A DNA stretch of 64,000 nucleotides from Streptomyces djakartensis (lineage in GTDB: Bacteria; Actinomycetota; Actinomycetes; Streptomycetales; Streptomycetaceae). Position 1 is the stretch's first letter; the number at the start of each line of letters is the position of its first letter. The notes under the pieces are model-generated. The model saw only the letters and a list, made by a program, of their open reading frames with translations, made no database searches and was not told the origin of the DNA. The position numbers and the translations under genes are program-made. The stretch spans positions 310,001 to 374,000 of the forward strand of contig NZ_BMWE01000005.1 of assembly GCF_014651075.1 (NCBI RefSeq), read 5' to 3'. This document shows positions 33,738-45,434 of this stretch, one piece after another.

Positions 33738-34613
33738 ATGGACGAGGCGCGGGCACGGGACGTACTGACCGCGGCGGGGGTACTGCCCCGCACCGGGGTG
33801 TACGGGGTCCGCGAGGCACGACTGCTCTCCCTGGGCGAGAACGCGGTGTTCGCCGCCGGTGACCTGGTCGTCAAAGTGGGGCGCGACGCCGAACTCCTCG
33901 ACCGGGCGCGGCGCGAACTGGACATCGCCGGGTGGCTCGCGAAGACGGGGGTGCCGGCGGTGCGGGCGGCCGAGCCGAAGGCACTGCTGGTGGACGGGCA
34001 TCCGGTGACGGTGTGGCAGCGGCTGCCGGATGCCGTGCGGCCCGCAGAGCCGCGGGACCTGGCCGAACTGCTACGGGTGGTGCATGCGACGCCTCTTCCT
34101 CCTTTCGAGCTGCCGGCGCGGGATCTGCTGGGCGGGGTGGAACGGTGGCTGCGGCTCGCGGGTGACGCGATCGATCCTGCGGACGCGGCGTATCTGCGGG
34201 AGCGGCGGGACGGGTTCGCCGCGGAGGCCGCCGCGTTGACGCCGCATCTGCGGCCGGGGCCGATCCACGGCGACGCGTTGCCGCGCAATGTGCATGTCGG
34301 GCCGGACGGGCCGGTGCTGGTGGACCTGGAGACGGTGTCCGCGGATCTGCGGGAGCACGATCTGGTGGTGATGGCGCTCTCCCACGACCGGTACGGACTC
34401 CCGGACGACGCGTACGCCTCCTTCACCGAGACATACGGATGGGACGTACGGGCGTGGCAGGGATGCTCGGTGCTGCGCGGCGCCCGGGAGACGGCCAGCT
34501 GCGCCTGGGTGGCCCAGCACGCGCCGAGCAATCCCAAGGCCCTGGCCGAGTTCAGGCGGCGGGTGGCGTCGCTGCGGGACGGGGACGAGACGGTTCGGTG
34601 GTATCCGTTCTGA
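33738..34613 (+). CDS. aminoglycoside phosphotransferase (APH) family protein
   Basis: 291 residues from ATG 33738 (GGAGGCGG upstream). Kinase marks: LGENAVFAAGDLVVKVGRDA, the catalytic loop PGPIHGDALPRNVHV with Asp and Asn, and metal-binding VLVDLETVSADLREHDLV. The substrate is not known; such genes are common in Streptomyces and need not give drug resistance. The frame also has an ATG at 33576 with its own GAGGAG site, adding 54 residues with a Cys-rich CDLCRCD stretch; this extension is atypical for the family, so I keep the shorter form. Confidence 0.85.
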   Translation: MDEARARDVLTAAGVLPRTGVYGVREARLLSLGENAVFAAGDLVVKVGRDAELLDRARRELDIAGWLAKTGVPAVRAAEPKALLVDGHPVTVWQRLPDAVRPAEPRDLAELLRVVHATPLPPFELPARDLLGGVERWLRLAGDAIDPADAAYLRERRDGFAAEAAALTPHLRPGPIHGDALPRNVHVGPDGPVLVDLETVSADLREHDLVVMALSHDRYGLPDDAYASFTETYGWDVRAWQGCSVLRGARETASCAWVAQHAPSNPKALAEFRRRVASLRDGDETVRWYPF

Positions 34614-34624
34614 GGCAGGCCGGC

Positions 34625-35347
34625 TCAGACCGGCTCGTCGGTCAACTCCCGCAGCGGCCACGCCCCGTCGACCACCGCCGTCACGTCGCCCTTCTTGCGC
34701 AGGAAACTCTGGAAGTCCGCCGCCCACTGCGCGTACCACTCGATCTGGCGGTGATGCAGGACCGCTGTGCCGAGGGAGGCGATCTTGGGGTGGCGGTCGG
34801 CTATCGCGCAGGCGAGGCGGGCCGCCGCGAGGGCGTCGGCCATGGCGTCGTGGGCCGAGTCGAGAACCACGCCGTACTCGGCGCAGACCGCTTCGAGGTT
34901 GCGTTTTCCGCGGCGGTAACGGTCGACCCAGCGGTCGATCGTGTACGGGTCGATGACCGGGGCCGGGGCCACGCCGCCCAGGCGGTCGCTCAGGGACGGC
35001 AGGCCGTACCGCCGCAACTCGGCGGAGAGCAGCGTCAGGTCGAAGGCCGCGTTGTACGCGACGACCGGTACGCCCGTCTTCCAGTACGAGGCGAGGACGC
35101 CGGCCAGGGCGTCCGCCACCTGGTCGGCGGGTCTGCCCTCGGCCGCCGCCCGTTCGCTGCTGATGCCGTGCACCGCCACCGCGTCCTCGGGGATCGGCAC
35201 CCCGGGGTCGGCCAGCCACTCCCGGCGCCCCATCGGCTCCCCGCCCCTGACCTCGATCACGGCCCCCGTGACGATGCGCGCCTCGCGCGGATCCGTGCCC
35301 GTCGTCTCCAGGTCGAAGCCGATCAGCAGCTCCCGGTGCCAGCCCAT
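34625..35347 (-). CDS. DnaQ-type 3'-5' exonuclease
   Basis: 240 residues with the DEDDh exonuclease motifs: ExoI FDLETTGTDP, ExoII VAYNAAFDLTLL and ExoIII DSAHDAMADALAAARL with the His-Asp pair. It should remove 3' nucleotides from DNA or RNA using two metal ions. It is a free-standing enzyme, not fused to a polymerase, and lies tail to tail with the APH gene 11 bp away. Confidence 0.92.
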   Translation of the reverse strand: MGWHRELLIGFDLETTGTDPREARIVTGAVIEVRGGEPMGRREWLADPGVPIPEDAVAVHGISSERAAAEGRPADQVADALAGVLASYWKTGVPVVAYNAAFDLTLLSAELRRYGLPSLSDRLGGVAPAPVIDPYTIDRWVDRYRRGKRNLEAVCAEYGVVLDSAHDAMADALAAARLACAIADRHPKIASLGTAVLHHRQIEWYAQWAADFQSFLRKKGDVTAVVDGAWPLRELTDEPV

Positions 35348-35487
35348 GGGCGGTCCCCCTCCTTGTGGTGCGTTCCCCCAGTGGTCCCCACCTTCGCACG
35401 CACCACTGACAATCAGAGGATCGCGTTCCGCTCACGCCCGGCAGCGGCCTCGGTGGCCCCGGCAACCACCCCGTACCGGGGCACACT

Positions 35488-36729
35488 TCACGACACCGGC
35501 CGCGAATCCGCCCACATCACCTCGAACTCCTCGCGATAGGTGGGAAAGAGGCCGCCTTCGTCGATCTCACCCGACCTGACCACCTTGCCGCCGCCCCGCA
35601 GCACGAACACCGGAGCCTCCATGCCACGGGTCCGGCGCAGGTAGTTCTGCACGACCGCGATGCCGTCGGCGCCGTCGCCGTCCACCAGGTACGCCGTGAA
35701 GCGGGGCGTCTCGTCGAAGACCTGGATCTCGAAGGCGCCCGGGTCGCGCAGCCGGGCGCGGACGCGGCGCATGTGCAGGATGTTCATCTCGACGGCCCGG
35801 CTGAGCTCGCCGCGCTTGATGCCCAGTTCGCGTTCGCGCCGCTTGACCGCGCTGGAGGCCGGGTTGAGGAACAGCAGCCGCACCCGGCAGCCGGACTCGG
35901 CGAGCCGCACCAGACGCCGGCCGGAGAAGTTCTGCACGAGCAGGTTGAGTCCGATGCCGATGGCGTCGAGGCGACGGGCGCCGCCGAAGATGTCCTCGGC
36001 CGGGAACTGGCGCATCAGCCGCACCCGGTCCGGGTGGACGGCGACCACGTCGGCGTACCGGTCGCCGACCAGGTCCTCGACGGCGTCGACGGGCATCCGG
36101 CGCGCGGAGGGCACGTCACCGCCCGCGCCGAGCATCTCCAGCAGCCGGGCCGAGGCGCGCTCGGCCTGGTTCAGGACGGCCTCGGACAGGGCCCGGTTGC
36201 GGGAGACGACGTTCCGGGTGACCTCCAGCTCGTCCAGGGCCAGTTCGACGTCGCGGCGGTCGTCGAAGTAGGGCTCGAAGCAGGGCCAGTGCTGCACCAT
36301 CAGCTCGCGCAGCTGGGGCAGCGTGAGGAAGGAGAGGACGTTGTCGTCGGCCGGGTCGAGGAGGTAGCCCTTGCGGCGGCTGACCTCGCGGACGGCGACG
36401 GCCCGCTGCACCCACTCCTGCCCGGCGGGTCCGGCGGCGGCCACCACCCAGTCCTCGCCGTGGACGGGCTCGTACACGGGTCGCAGGACGGCGGCCACGA
36501 CCGCGCGCAGCCGCTGCTCGACGAGGTTCAGCCAGATGTAGGCCCGCCCCGCCCGCTGGGCCCGGGTGCGTACCTCGCGCCAGGCGTCGGGGCCCCAGTC
36601 CAGCTCCGGACCGATCGAGCCCGACGCGTCCATCGGCCGTGCCAGGGACACGGCTCCGGCCGGGACGTCTGTGGAGTTCCCCTCGTGACCCTCGTCACCA
36701 GGGGGCAGCTCCAGCCCTCCCGAGCCCAC
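35488..36729 (-). CDS. SAV2148-type HEPN-domain protein
   Basis: About 413 residues from GTG 36729; the open frame extends to a TTG at 36771, but the family as I remember it begins near VGSGGLELPPGDEGHEG. Segments RAQRAGRAYIWLNLVEQRLR and YADVVAVHPDRVRLMRQFPA, plus a C-terminal part (FTAYLVDGDGADGIAVVQNY) like a phospholipase D-type sensing fold, mark the conserved actinobacterial SAV2148 family. A HEPN assignment is from memory; the Rx4-6H RNase motif is not evident to me. Function unknown. It is divergent from glgX across an 850-bp gap. Confidence 0.75.
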   Translation of the reverse strand: MGSGGLELPPGDEGHEGNSTDVPAGAVSLARPMDASGSIGPELDWGPDAWREVRTRAQRAGRAYIWLNLVEQRLRAVVAAVLRPVYEPVHGEDWVVAAAGPAGQEWVQRAVAVREVSRRKGYLLDPADDNVLSFLTLPQLRELMVQHWPCFEPYFDDRRDVELALDELEVTRNVVSRNRALSEAVLNQAERASARLLEMLGAGGDVPSARRMPVDAVEDLVGDRYADVVAVHPDRVRLMRQFPAEDIFGGARRLDAIGIGLNLLVQNFSGRRLVRLAESGCRVRLLFLNPASSAVKRRERELGIKRGELSRAVEMNILHMRRVRARLRDPGAFEIQVFDETPRFTAYLVDGDGADGIAVVQNYLRRTRGMEAPVFVLRGGGKVVRSGEIDEGGLFPTYREEFEVMWADSRPVS

Positions 36730-37579
36730 CCGCGCACCGCCTTCCGCTCCCCCGAGCACCTTCCTCGCCAACGATCAAGGAAGGGTACTCCGGGAGCGGT
36801 CGGCGGTGCAGCCCGATGGGCAGCATCGCTCTCAACGACGCGGCCGCCGGTGCCCGTTCCGCCGACCGAGCCCGGCCGGAGTGAGCGGTGCGTCGCGATG
36901 ACGTCGGAATGGCGGTGTTCTTCGTGGAGCCGACCCGAGGCGCAGCCGAAGCAGGTCAGGCCGTCGTGCGGGACGTGGATCCGGCCGGGTCCGGCTCGGC
37001 CGGCAGGAGAGGTTCTCCAGGACGAGGCCGGCGTTGCCGTCGCGGCGCCGTCGCATCCCCGAGGTGGTGCCGGCGCACCCTGTGGCAGGGCGGTGGACGG
37101 CACCGCCGGGGTGAGGCCCACCGTGCGGGCGCTCAGGCCGATCACCGGGGACCGGGGTCGCGCCGCGTCCCGTTCGTGATCTTCGGTGCCGGCGACCCTG
37201 GGCCGGTGCCCGCTCCCTCACCCCCGGCGCGCCGGCCCGCGCCCGTCCGGCCTGCTGCCCCGGGCCGCCCCGTACGGGTCCCCGTGCCGTCCGCCCCCGC
37301 CCCGGTCCGGGTGATCCCCGTCATCACGGCCGTCCCGCCATCGAGACGGCCGCACCCGACACCACCTCGCCCAGGTGGTGGTGCACCATGTTGCGCACAT
37401 CTTCCCCTCACTCCCGCAGGGCCCCGGGAGTATTTGTTCGCCCCAAAGGTTTGTGCATACCGCGTACGCACTGGTCACTCGGTAAGAGGGAGACAAGACA
37501 TAGGAGGTTCCCTTACTTTCGGGGAGACTCGGGGCCAAGGCGTCCCCACCGGCGCCACACACCTGAAAGAGTCGAATCC
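36730..37579. other. 850-bp gap upstream of glgX
   Basis: Several open frames cross this region on both strands, but none has a start signal and protein-like composition. One minus-strand frame contains HDGLTCFGCASGRLHEEHRH (about 36910-36985), a possible relic. The last 150 bp are less GC-rich (GTGCATACCGCGTACGC, GGTAAGAGG) and probably hold the glgX promoter and leader, including an AGGAGG at 37502-37507 with no start codon behind it. Confidence 0.4.
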
Positions 37580-39712
<2,133 letters not shown>

Positions 39713-39736
39713 GACCCTTCCGGGGACCGTCGGCGT

Positions 39737-39773
39737 GCGCGTCGTCCGGAAGCCACCCGTCCGGGCGACGCGC
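39737..39773 (+). terminator. hairpin between glgX and treY
   Basis: Arms 39737-39749 and 39761-39773 form a 13-bp stem with a single G-U pair and an 11-base loop, starting 25 bp after glgX. It may be a terminator, so treY could have its own promoter. Confidence 0.6.
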
Positions 39774-39830
39774 GGCGCAGCCGGCGCCGGGGATGGCACG
39801 AACGGCGACGGGGCGGGTACGTAGGTTTCC

Positions 39831-42233
39831 ATGACACCTGAGCGACCTGACCCGGTGGTGCCCACGGCCACGTACCGGTTGCAGCTGCAGCCCGACTTCC
39901 CCTTCGGGGCCGCGGCGGCCGTGGTGCCGTACCTGGCCTCGCTCGGCGTCTCGCACCTGCATCTGTCCCCCGTCCTGGAGGCCGTGCCGGGTTCCGGGCA
40001 CGGCTACGACGTCGTCGACCACGGGCGGGTCCGCGAGGAGCTGGGCGGCGAGGAGGGGCTGCGGGCCCTGGCGCGCACCGCGCGGGAGCACGGGCTCGGC
40101 CTGGTGGCCGACATCGTCCCCAACCACATGGCCATGGCGCCGCGCCACAACCGCGCCCTGTGGGAGGTGCTCCGGGAGGGCCCGAAGTCGGCGTACGCGC
40201 GCTGGTTTGACATCGACTGGGAGGCGCAGGACGGCCAGGTCCTGCTGCCGGTCCTCGGCGGCCCGCTGGGCGAGGTCCTCGGGGAGCTGCGCGTCGACGG
40301 TGACGTCCTGCGCTACCACGACCACGTGTTCCCGCTGCGCGAGGGCACCGAGGATCTGCCGCTGCCGCACCTGCTGGACGCTCAGTGGTACCGCCCCGTG
40401 TGGTGGCGGCTGGCCCGGACCGAGCTCAACTACCGGCGGTTCTTCAGCATCTCCGAGCTGATCGGGGTGCGGGTGGAGGACCCCGAGGTGTTCGAGGCCA
40501 CCCACGGCAAGATCTTCCAGCTGCTCCACGAGGGCGTCGTCGACGGGCTGCGCGTCGACCACCCGGACGGCCTCGCCGACCCCGACGGCTACCTCCGGCG
40601 GCTGCACGAGGCGACGGGCGGCCGCTGGACGGTCGTGGAGAAGATCCTGGCCGACGGCGAGCGCCTGCCGGCCTCCTGGCCCGTCGCGGGCACCACCGGC
40701 TACGACGCCCTGCGGCACGTGGACGGGCTCTTCACGGACCCGGCCGGGTTCGGGGACCTGCTGGGGCGGTACCGGCGGTTCGCGGCCCCGCAGACGGACC
40801 GGGGCGGCCAGTGGGCGGCGACCGTGCGGCGGGCGGCGTACAAGGTCCTCACGCACGAGCTGGCCACCGAGACGGACCGGCTGACCCGGGTGGCGGCCCG
40901 GCTGTGCGCCACCTCGCCGGAGCCGGCCCTGCGCGACCGCGCGCCCTGGGCACTGCGCACCGCGCTTCAGGAGCTGCTGGTCCGGATGGAGGTCTACCGG
41001 CCGTACGAATCGGTCGACGCCGCTTCCGTGGTCACCGAGGAGGCCGCCGCCGAGGCCCGGCTCGCCTTCGCCGTGCCCGAGGAGGCCGGTGCGGTGGACG
41101 TCGTACGCGACCTGGTGCTGGGGCGGTACGGCGACGGGCCCGCCCACACCGAGTTCCGGACGCGCTTCGCGCAGACCTCGTCGGCGCTGCGGGCGAAGTC
41201 CGTCGAGGACACGGCGTTCTACCGCTACGTGCCGCTGCTGTCGGCGACCGAGGTGGGCGGGAACCCGGGCGGTCCGGCGCTGACGCCGGAGGAGTTCCAC
41301 ACGTACTGCGCGCGTGTGCAGCGCGACTGGCCGGTGACCGGGACGGTCGCCTCGACGCACGACACCAAGCGCAGTGCCGACGTCCGGGCGGCGCTGAACG
41401 TGCTCACCGAGTGCCCGGACCGCTGGGCGGACCTCCTGGCCGAGGTGACGCCCGGCGTCGAGGGCGGCGTGCCGGACGCGCAACTGGCGTGGGCGGCCTG
41501 GCAGACGGTGTTCGGGCTCGGCCCGGCGGACGAGGAGCGGGTGCGGGGGGCGCTGCTGAAGCACGTGCGCGAGGCCGGTCTGTACACCAGCTGGACCGAG
41601 CAGGAGCCGCCGTACGAGGAGGCGGTGGCCCGGTTCGTGACGGCCGGGCCGTGCGGGGTGCCGGGCGAGCGGGTCGCCGCGTTCCGGGACTGGCTGGCAC
41701 CGCACATCCGGGCCAACGTGCTGGGCACGGCCCTGGTGCAGCTGACGATGCCGGGCGTCCCGGACGTCTACCAGGGCACGGAGGCCGAATACCGGGCACT
41801 GGTCGACCCGGACAACCGGCGGACGGTGGACTTCCCGCCCGGCGAGCCCGGGGAACCCGGCGAGCCCGGGGAACCCGGCGAGCCCGGCGGGACGTCCGCG
41901 GAGAAACTCGTCGTGACACGCGCGGCGCTGGGGCTGCGGGCCCGGCGTCCGGAGGTCTTCGGCGACGCGGCGACGTACGCGCCGCTGACGGCCGAGGGAC
42001 CGGCTGCGGGCCACTGCCTGGCATTCGTCCGCTCCGGTGAGGCCCTGACCGCCGTGACGCGCCTGTCACTCCGGCTCGCGGAGACGGGCGGCTGGCGCGA
42101 CACCCGGCTGCCGCTGCCGCCGGGCCGCTGGGTGGACGCCGTGGAGCCGGGACAGGAGTTCACCGGCCACGTGCCCGTGGCGGAGCTGTTCGTACGGTTG
42201 CCGGTGGCTCTGCTGGAGCGGGTGGGCGAGTGA
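39831..42233 (+). CDS. treY: malto-oligosyltrehalose synthase TreY
   Basis: 800 residues. Converts the reducing end of a maltodextrin into a trehalose unit. GH13 features: TATYRLQLQPDFPFGAAAAV, HGYDVVDHGRVREELGG, LVADIVPNHMAM, nucleophile Asp in GLRVDHPDGLADP, acid/base Glu in WTVVEKIL, and VASTHDTKRSADVRAAL. Residues about 671-687 carry a run of Gly-Glu-Pro triplets encoded by an 18-bp tandem repeat, which is not part of the family and must be a surface loop. It pairs with treZ 7 kb downstream. Confidence 0.95.
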   Translation: MTPERPDPVVPTATYRLQLQPDFPFGAAAAVVPYLASLGVSHLHLSPVLEAVPGSGHGYDVVDHGRVREELGGEEGLRALARTAREHGLGLVADIVPNHMAMAPRHNRALWEVLREGPKSAYARWFDIDWEAQDGQVLLPVLGGPLGEVLGELRVDGDVLRYHDHVFPLREGTEDLPLPHLLDAQWYRPVWWRLARTELNYRRFFSISELIGVRVEDPEVFEATHGKIFQLLHEGVVDGLRVDHPDGLADPDGYLRRLHEATGGRWTVVEKILADGERLPASWPVAGTTGYDALRHVDGLFTDPAGFGDLLGRYRRFAAPQTDRGGQWAATVRRAAYKVLTHELATETDRLTRVAARLCATSPEPALRDRAPWALRTALQELLVRMEVYRPYESVDAASVVTEEAAAEARLAFAVPEEAGAVDVVRDLVLGRYGDGPAHTEFRTRFAQTSSALRAKSVEDTAFYRYVPLLSATEVGGNPGGPALTPEEFHTYCARVQRDWPVTGTVASTHDTKRSADVRAALNVLTECPDRWADLLAEVTPGVEGGVPDAQLAWAAWQTVFGLGPADEERVRGALLKHVREAGLYTSWTEQEPPYEEAVARFVTAGPCGVPGERVAAFRDWLAPHIRANVLGTALVQLTMPGVPDVYQGTEAEYRALVDPDNRRTVDFPPGEPGEPGEPGEPGEPGGTSAEKLVVTRAALGLRARRPEVFGDAATYAPLTAEGPAAGHCLAFVRSGEALTAVTRLSLRLAETGGWRDTRLPLPPGRWVDAVEPGQEFTGHVPVAELFVRLPVALLERVGE
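41841..41890. repeat. 18-bp tandem repeat inside treY
   Basis: GGCGAGCCCGGGGAACCC is repeated about 2.7 times in frame and encodes (Gly-Glu-Pro)n. Such repeats can change length by slippage without breaking the frame. Confidence 0.9.
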
Positions 42234-42319
42234 GCCCCGGTCGACCCGGGCGCCGCCGCACGCGAGGGCGATCGCCCAACGGCACCGCCCGTCCGTACGG
42301 CAGCGGGCCGGGGAGCGCC

Positions 42320-42680
42320 GTGGACACGCGATGACGGCAGCACGCGTGCTCGCATGACCGTTCCCACCGTGCCCGCCCGCGCGACCGCGGATCGGCCACC
42401 GGACACTGCCGCACCCGGAACGCGACCGTCAGCAGCGCACGCCCACCCGGACGCCAGCGGGACACGCACACGCGATGACGGCCGAACACGCCTGCACCCA
42501 TGACCATCCCCACCAGCCCGCCCACGCGACCGCGGATCGACCACCGGACACTGCCGCACCCGGAACGCGACCGTCAGCAGCGCAGGCCCACCCGGACGCC
42601 AGCGGACCACGCACACGCGATGACGGCCGAACACACGTGCACGCATGACCGTCCCCACCGGCCCGCCCACGCGACCGTCG
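42320..42680. repeat. 145-bp tandem repeat array between treY and the LysR gene
   Basis: Two nearly identical 145-bp units (42381-42525 and 42526-42670), preceded by a diverged partial unit from about 42320 and followed by the first bases of another. Each unit starts GCGACCGCGGATCG and includes CACACGCGATGACGGCCGAACAC and CATGACC. No gene is supported across the 464-bp gap that the array nearly fills. Confidence 0.9.
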
Positions 42681-42697
42681 GTGCCCCGCCCCACGCC

Positions 42698-43648
42698 CTA
42701 CGCCACCGCCGTGGCGTCCTCCGGACAGTCCTGGTACGCCCGCAGGGGCGGCTCGGAGGCCGTGTGCGGGTGCGGCCACGCTGACCGCAGCAGGTCCACG
42801 AAGGCCTCCGCCGCGCCCGTCGGCGGGAGGCGCGAGAAGGCGGTGAGCGTGCGCTTCCAGGGCGGGTCCGGGGTGAGGACGACACAGTCCTCACCGACGG
42901 CGTCACGGACGAGGTGGGCGGGGGCGGCGCAGACGCCGACACCGGCGGCGGCCATCCGTACCGCCGTCGAGGTGTGCTCGGTGAAGACGGCGGTGCGCGG
43001 GGTGAAACCGGCCCGGGCGCACGCCCGGTCGAGGAAGCGTTCACCGTCGACGACGGGTTCCATGGCGCAGCGCACCCAGGGCCGGTCGGCGAGCTCCGGC
43101 AGAGTCACCGTCGTCCGGCCGGCGAAACGGTCGTCGAAGGGCACCGCGAGAACGATCTCCTCCTCTCCGACCGCTGCCACGGTGCCCGGCCAGCCGGCGG
43201 GCGCCGGGCCCACGGCGAGGTCGGCGGCGCCCCGCTCGACCTGCTCCTCCAGGGCCTCGGAGGTCGCGTACTCGTGGAGGTGCAGCAGCACACGCGGGTG
43301 GACGGCGCGCCAGCGGGCGAAGACGTCCGGGAGGACACCGACCGCGACGGAATGGACGGCGGCGACGTGCAGTTCGCCGCCCTCGGCACCGGCCGCGGCG
43401 CGGGCCGCGCGACGGGCCTGGGCCGCACTGCGCACGGCGAGTTCGGCGTGCGGCCTGAAGGCGCGTCCCATCGGCGTCAGACGCACGCCACGCGGCATGC
43501 GCTCCAGCAGCGCGCCGCCCACCGAGCGTTCCAGGGCCTTGATCTGGTGGGAGAGCGCGGGCTGCGAGACGTGCAGGAGCTCGGCCGCGCGCGTGAACGA
43601 CGCCGCCTCGACGACCGTCAGGAAGTACTCCATCTGCCGCAGGCTCAC
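42698..43648 (-). CDS. LysR-family transcriptional regulator
   Basis: 316 residues from GTG 43648, with GGGGGAGGG just upstream. The N-terminal winged helix is typical (SLRQMEYFLTVVEAASFTRA, then AELLHVSQPALSHQIKALER), and the C-terminal effector domain follows (GELHVAAVHSVAVGVLPDVF). It is divergent from the lipoamide-dehydrogenase-like gene, 90 bp between starts, and so probably regulates it. The effector is unknown. Confidence 0.92.
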   Translation of the reverse strand: MSLRQMEYFLTVVEAASFTRAAELLHVSQPALSHQIKALERSVGGALLERMPRGVRLTPMGRAFRPHAELAVRSAAQARRAARAAAGAEGGELHVAAVHSVAVGVLPDVFARWRAVHPRVLLHLHEYATSEALEEQVERGAADLAVGPAPAGWPGTVAAVGEEEIVLAVPFDDRFAGRTTVTLPELADRPWVRCAMEPVVDGERFLDRACARAGFTPRTAVFTEHTSTAVRMAAAGVGVCAAPAHLVRDAVGEDCVVLTPDPPWKRTLTAFSRLPPTGAAEAFVDLLRSAWPHPHTASEPPLRAYQDCPEDATAVA

Positions 43649-43738
43649 GGCCCTCCCCCGAACCCATAAACGCCCTGCATCGATTCCACAAGAACATTGC
43701 CTTGGACTCATGGCAAGGCCCGGGCGGAGTCTGAGGCC

Positions 43739-45202
43739 ATGAACGCAGACGGCAGAAACGCAGACGGCAGGAACGCAGACGGCAGGAACGCAGACGGCAG
43801 GAACGCAACGGACGTGATCGTCATCGGCGGCGGCACCGGCGGCTACAGCACCGCCCTGCGCGCCGCGGCCCTCGGTCTGGAGGTCGTGCTCGTCGAGCGG
43901 GACAAGGTCGGCGGGACCTGTCTGCACCGCGGCTGCATCCCGAGCAAGGCGATGCTGCACGCGGCCGAACTCGTCGACGGCATCGCCGAGGCACGTGAGC
44001 GCTGGGGTGTGAAGGCGACGCTGGAGACCGTCGACTGGCCGGCCCTGGTGGCCACGCGCGACGACATCGTGGCCCGCAACCACCGGGGCGTGGAGGCCCA
44101 TCTCGCGCACGCCGGTGTGCGGGTGGTGAGAGGCAGCGCCCGGCTGACGGGACCACGGTCGATACGGGTGGACGAGCAGGGCGCCGAGTTCACCGCCCGC
44201 CGCGGTCTGGTGCTCGCGACCGGTTCCCGGCCGCGCACGCTCCCCGGACTCGTGCCCGACGGGCGGCGCGTGGTGACCAGCGACGACGCCCTCTTCGCGC
44301 CCGGGCTCCCGGCGTCCGTGCTGGTGCTCGGAGGCGGCGCGATCGGCGTGGAGTACGCCTCGTTCCACCGCTCCCTGGGCGCCGAGGTCACCCTCGTGGA
44401 GGCCGCCGACCGGATCGTACCGCTCGAGGACGCCGATGTGAGCCGTCATCTGACCCGGGGTCTGAAGAAGCGCGGCATCGACGTCCGGGCCGGCGCGCGA
44501 CTGCTGGACGCCGAGCTCCTCGGCGACGGGGTACGCGCCCGTGTGCGCACCGCCCGGGGCGAGACCCTCGCCGTCGAGGCCGAGCGGCTGCTGGTGGCCG
44601 TCGGGCGGGCCCCGGTCACCGAGGGACTGGACGTGGCGGCCGCGGGTCTCACCACGGACGAGCGCGGCTTCGTCGTGCCGGCCGACTGGGACCGGCTGGA
44701 GACGGCCGTGCCCGGCGTCCACGTCGTCGGCGACCTGCTGCCGCCGCCGTCGCCGGGGCTGGCCCACGCGTCGTTCGCGGAAGGGCTGCTGGTGGCCGAG
44801 ACGCTGGCGGGTGTGCCGTCCGCCCCCGTGGACTACGCGGCCGTGCCCAGGGTCACCTACTCGTCGCCGCAGACCGCGGCCGTGGGTCTGAGCGAGGCGG
44901 AGGCACGCGCGCGCGGGCACGAGGTGACGGCCAACAGCATGCCGCTGACCGCCGTGGCGAAGGGCATGGTGCACGGGCGGGGCGGCATGGTGAAGGTCGT
45001 CACCGAGACCGGCGGTCGCGTGCTGGGCGTGCACCTGGTGGGCCCGCACGTGTCGGAGATGATCGCCGAGGGCCAGCTGGTCGTCGGCTGGGACGCGGAG
45101 CCGTCCGACGTGGCCCGGCACATCCACCCGCACCCGACCCTGTCGGAGGCGGTCGGCGAGGCGTTCCTGACCCTAGCGGGACGCGGGCTGCACCAGCAGT
45201 AG
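43739..45202 (+). CDS. dihydrolipoamide dehydrogenase-like FAD/NAD oxidoreductase
   Basis: 487 residues. FAD-binding VIVIGGGTGGYSTALRAAAL, redox-active disulfide GGTCLHRGCIPSK, NAD-binding VLVLGGGAIGVEYASFHRSL, and C-terminal dimer interface with the catalytic HIHPHPTLSEAVGEAF. It would oxidise dihydrolipoamide in a 2-oxo acid dehydrogenase or glycine cleavage complex, though no E1 or E2 gene is near, so another disulfide substrate is possible. The ATG at 43739 is followed by four exact repeats of five residues (NADGR), an unusual N-terminus. Likely controlled by the divergent LysR gene. Confidence 0.88.
   Translation: MNADGRNADGRNADGRNADGRNATDVIVIGGGTGGYSTALRAAALGLEVVLVERDKVGGTCLHRGCIPSKAMLHAAELVDGIAEARERWGVKATLETVDWPALVATRDDIVARNHRGVEAHLAHAGVRVVRGSARLTGPRSIRVDEQGAEFTARRGLVLATGSRPRTLPGLVPDGRRVVTSDDALFAPGLPASVLVLGGGAIGVEYASFHRSLGAEVTLVEAADRIVPLEDADVSRHLTRGLKKRGIDVRAGARLLDAELLGDGVRARVRTARGETLAVEAERLLVAVGRAPVTEGLDVAAAGLTTDERGFVVPADWDRLETAVPGVHVVGDLLPPPSPGLAHASFAEGLLVAETLAGVPSAPVDYAAVPRVTYSSPQTAAVGLSEAEARARGHEVTANSMPLTAVAKGMVHGRGGMVKVVTETGGRVLGVHLVGPHVSEMIAEGQLVVGWDAEPSDVARHIHPHPTLSEAVGEAFLTLAGRGLHQQ
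43742..43801. repeat. four copies of a 15-bp tandem repeat at the start of the lpd-like gene
   Basis: AACGCAGACGGCAGG occurs four times in a row (one base differs in the first copy), in frame, encoding NADGR repeats directly after the start codon. Confidence 0.95.
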
Positions 45203-45434
45203 GCGTAAGGGGGTGCCTTTCACCGTGCCCGCGGGTCTGCCGCCCAGTGCGCGCCATGCTTCCGGGCGCCCCCTGGAGCCTCCCCCGCTGTGCCCTTGAC
45301 ACCGCACCACGGCCGTGGGGTACTGCGACTGCGAACTCGGGCGGATCCGACAGGGGTTCGAACTGCTGGCGGGCCTTTACCTATCGGGGTCGTTGAGACG
45401 TGCTGAGGGATTGGTCGGCTGGCGCTGAGCGGGG
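45203..45434. other. gap after the lpd-like gene
   Basis: No gene or clear terminator seen. Confidence 0.4.

Noticed and set aside
42240..42700. Frames across the 145-bp repeats as a repeat protein
   Set aside because: The unit length is not a multiple of three (145), so no frame reads through successive units consistently.
45350..45380. GGGTTCGAACTG resembling a tRNA T-loop
   Set aside because: The flanking bases do not pair and no anticodon arm was seen.
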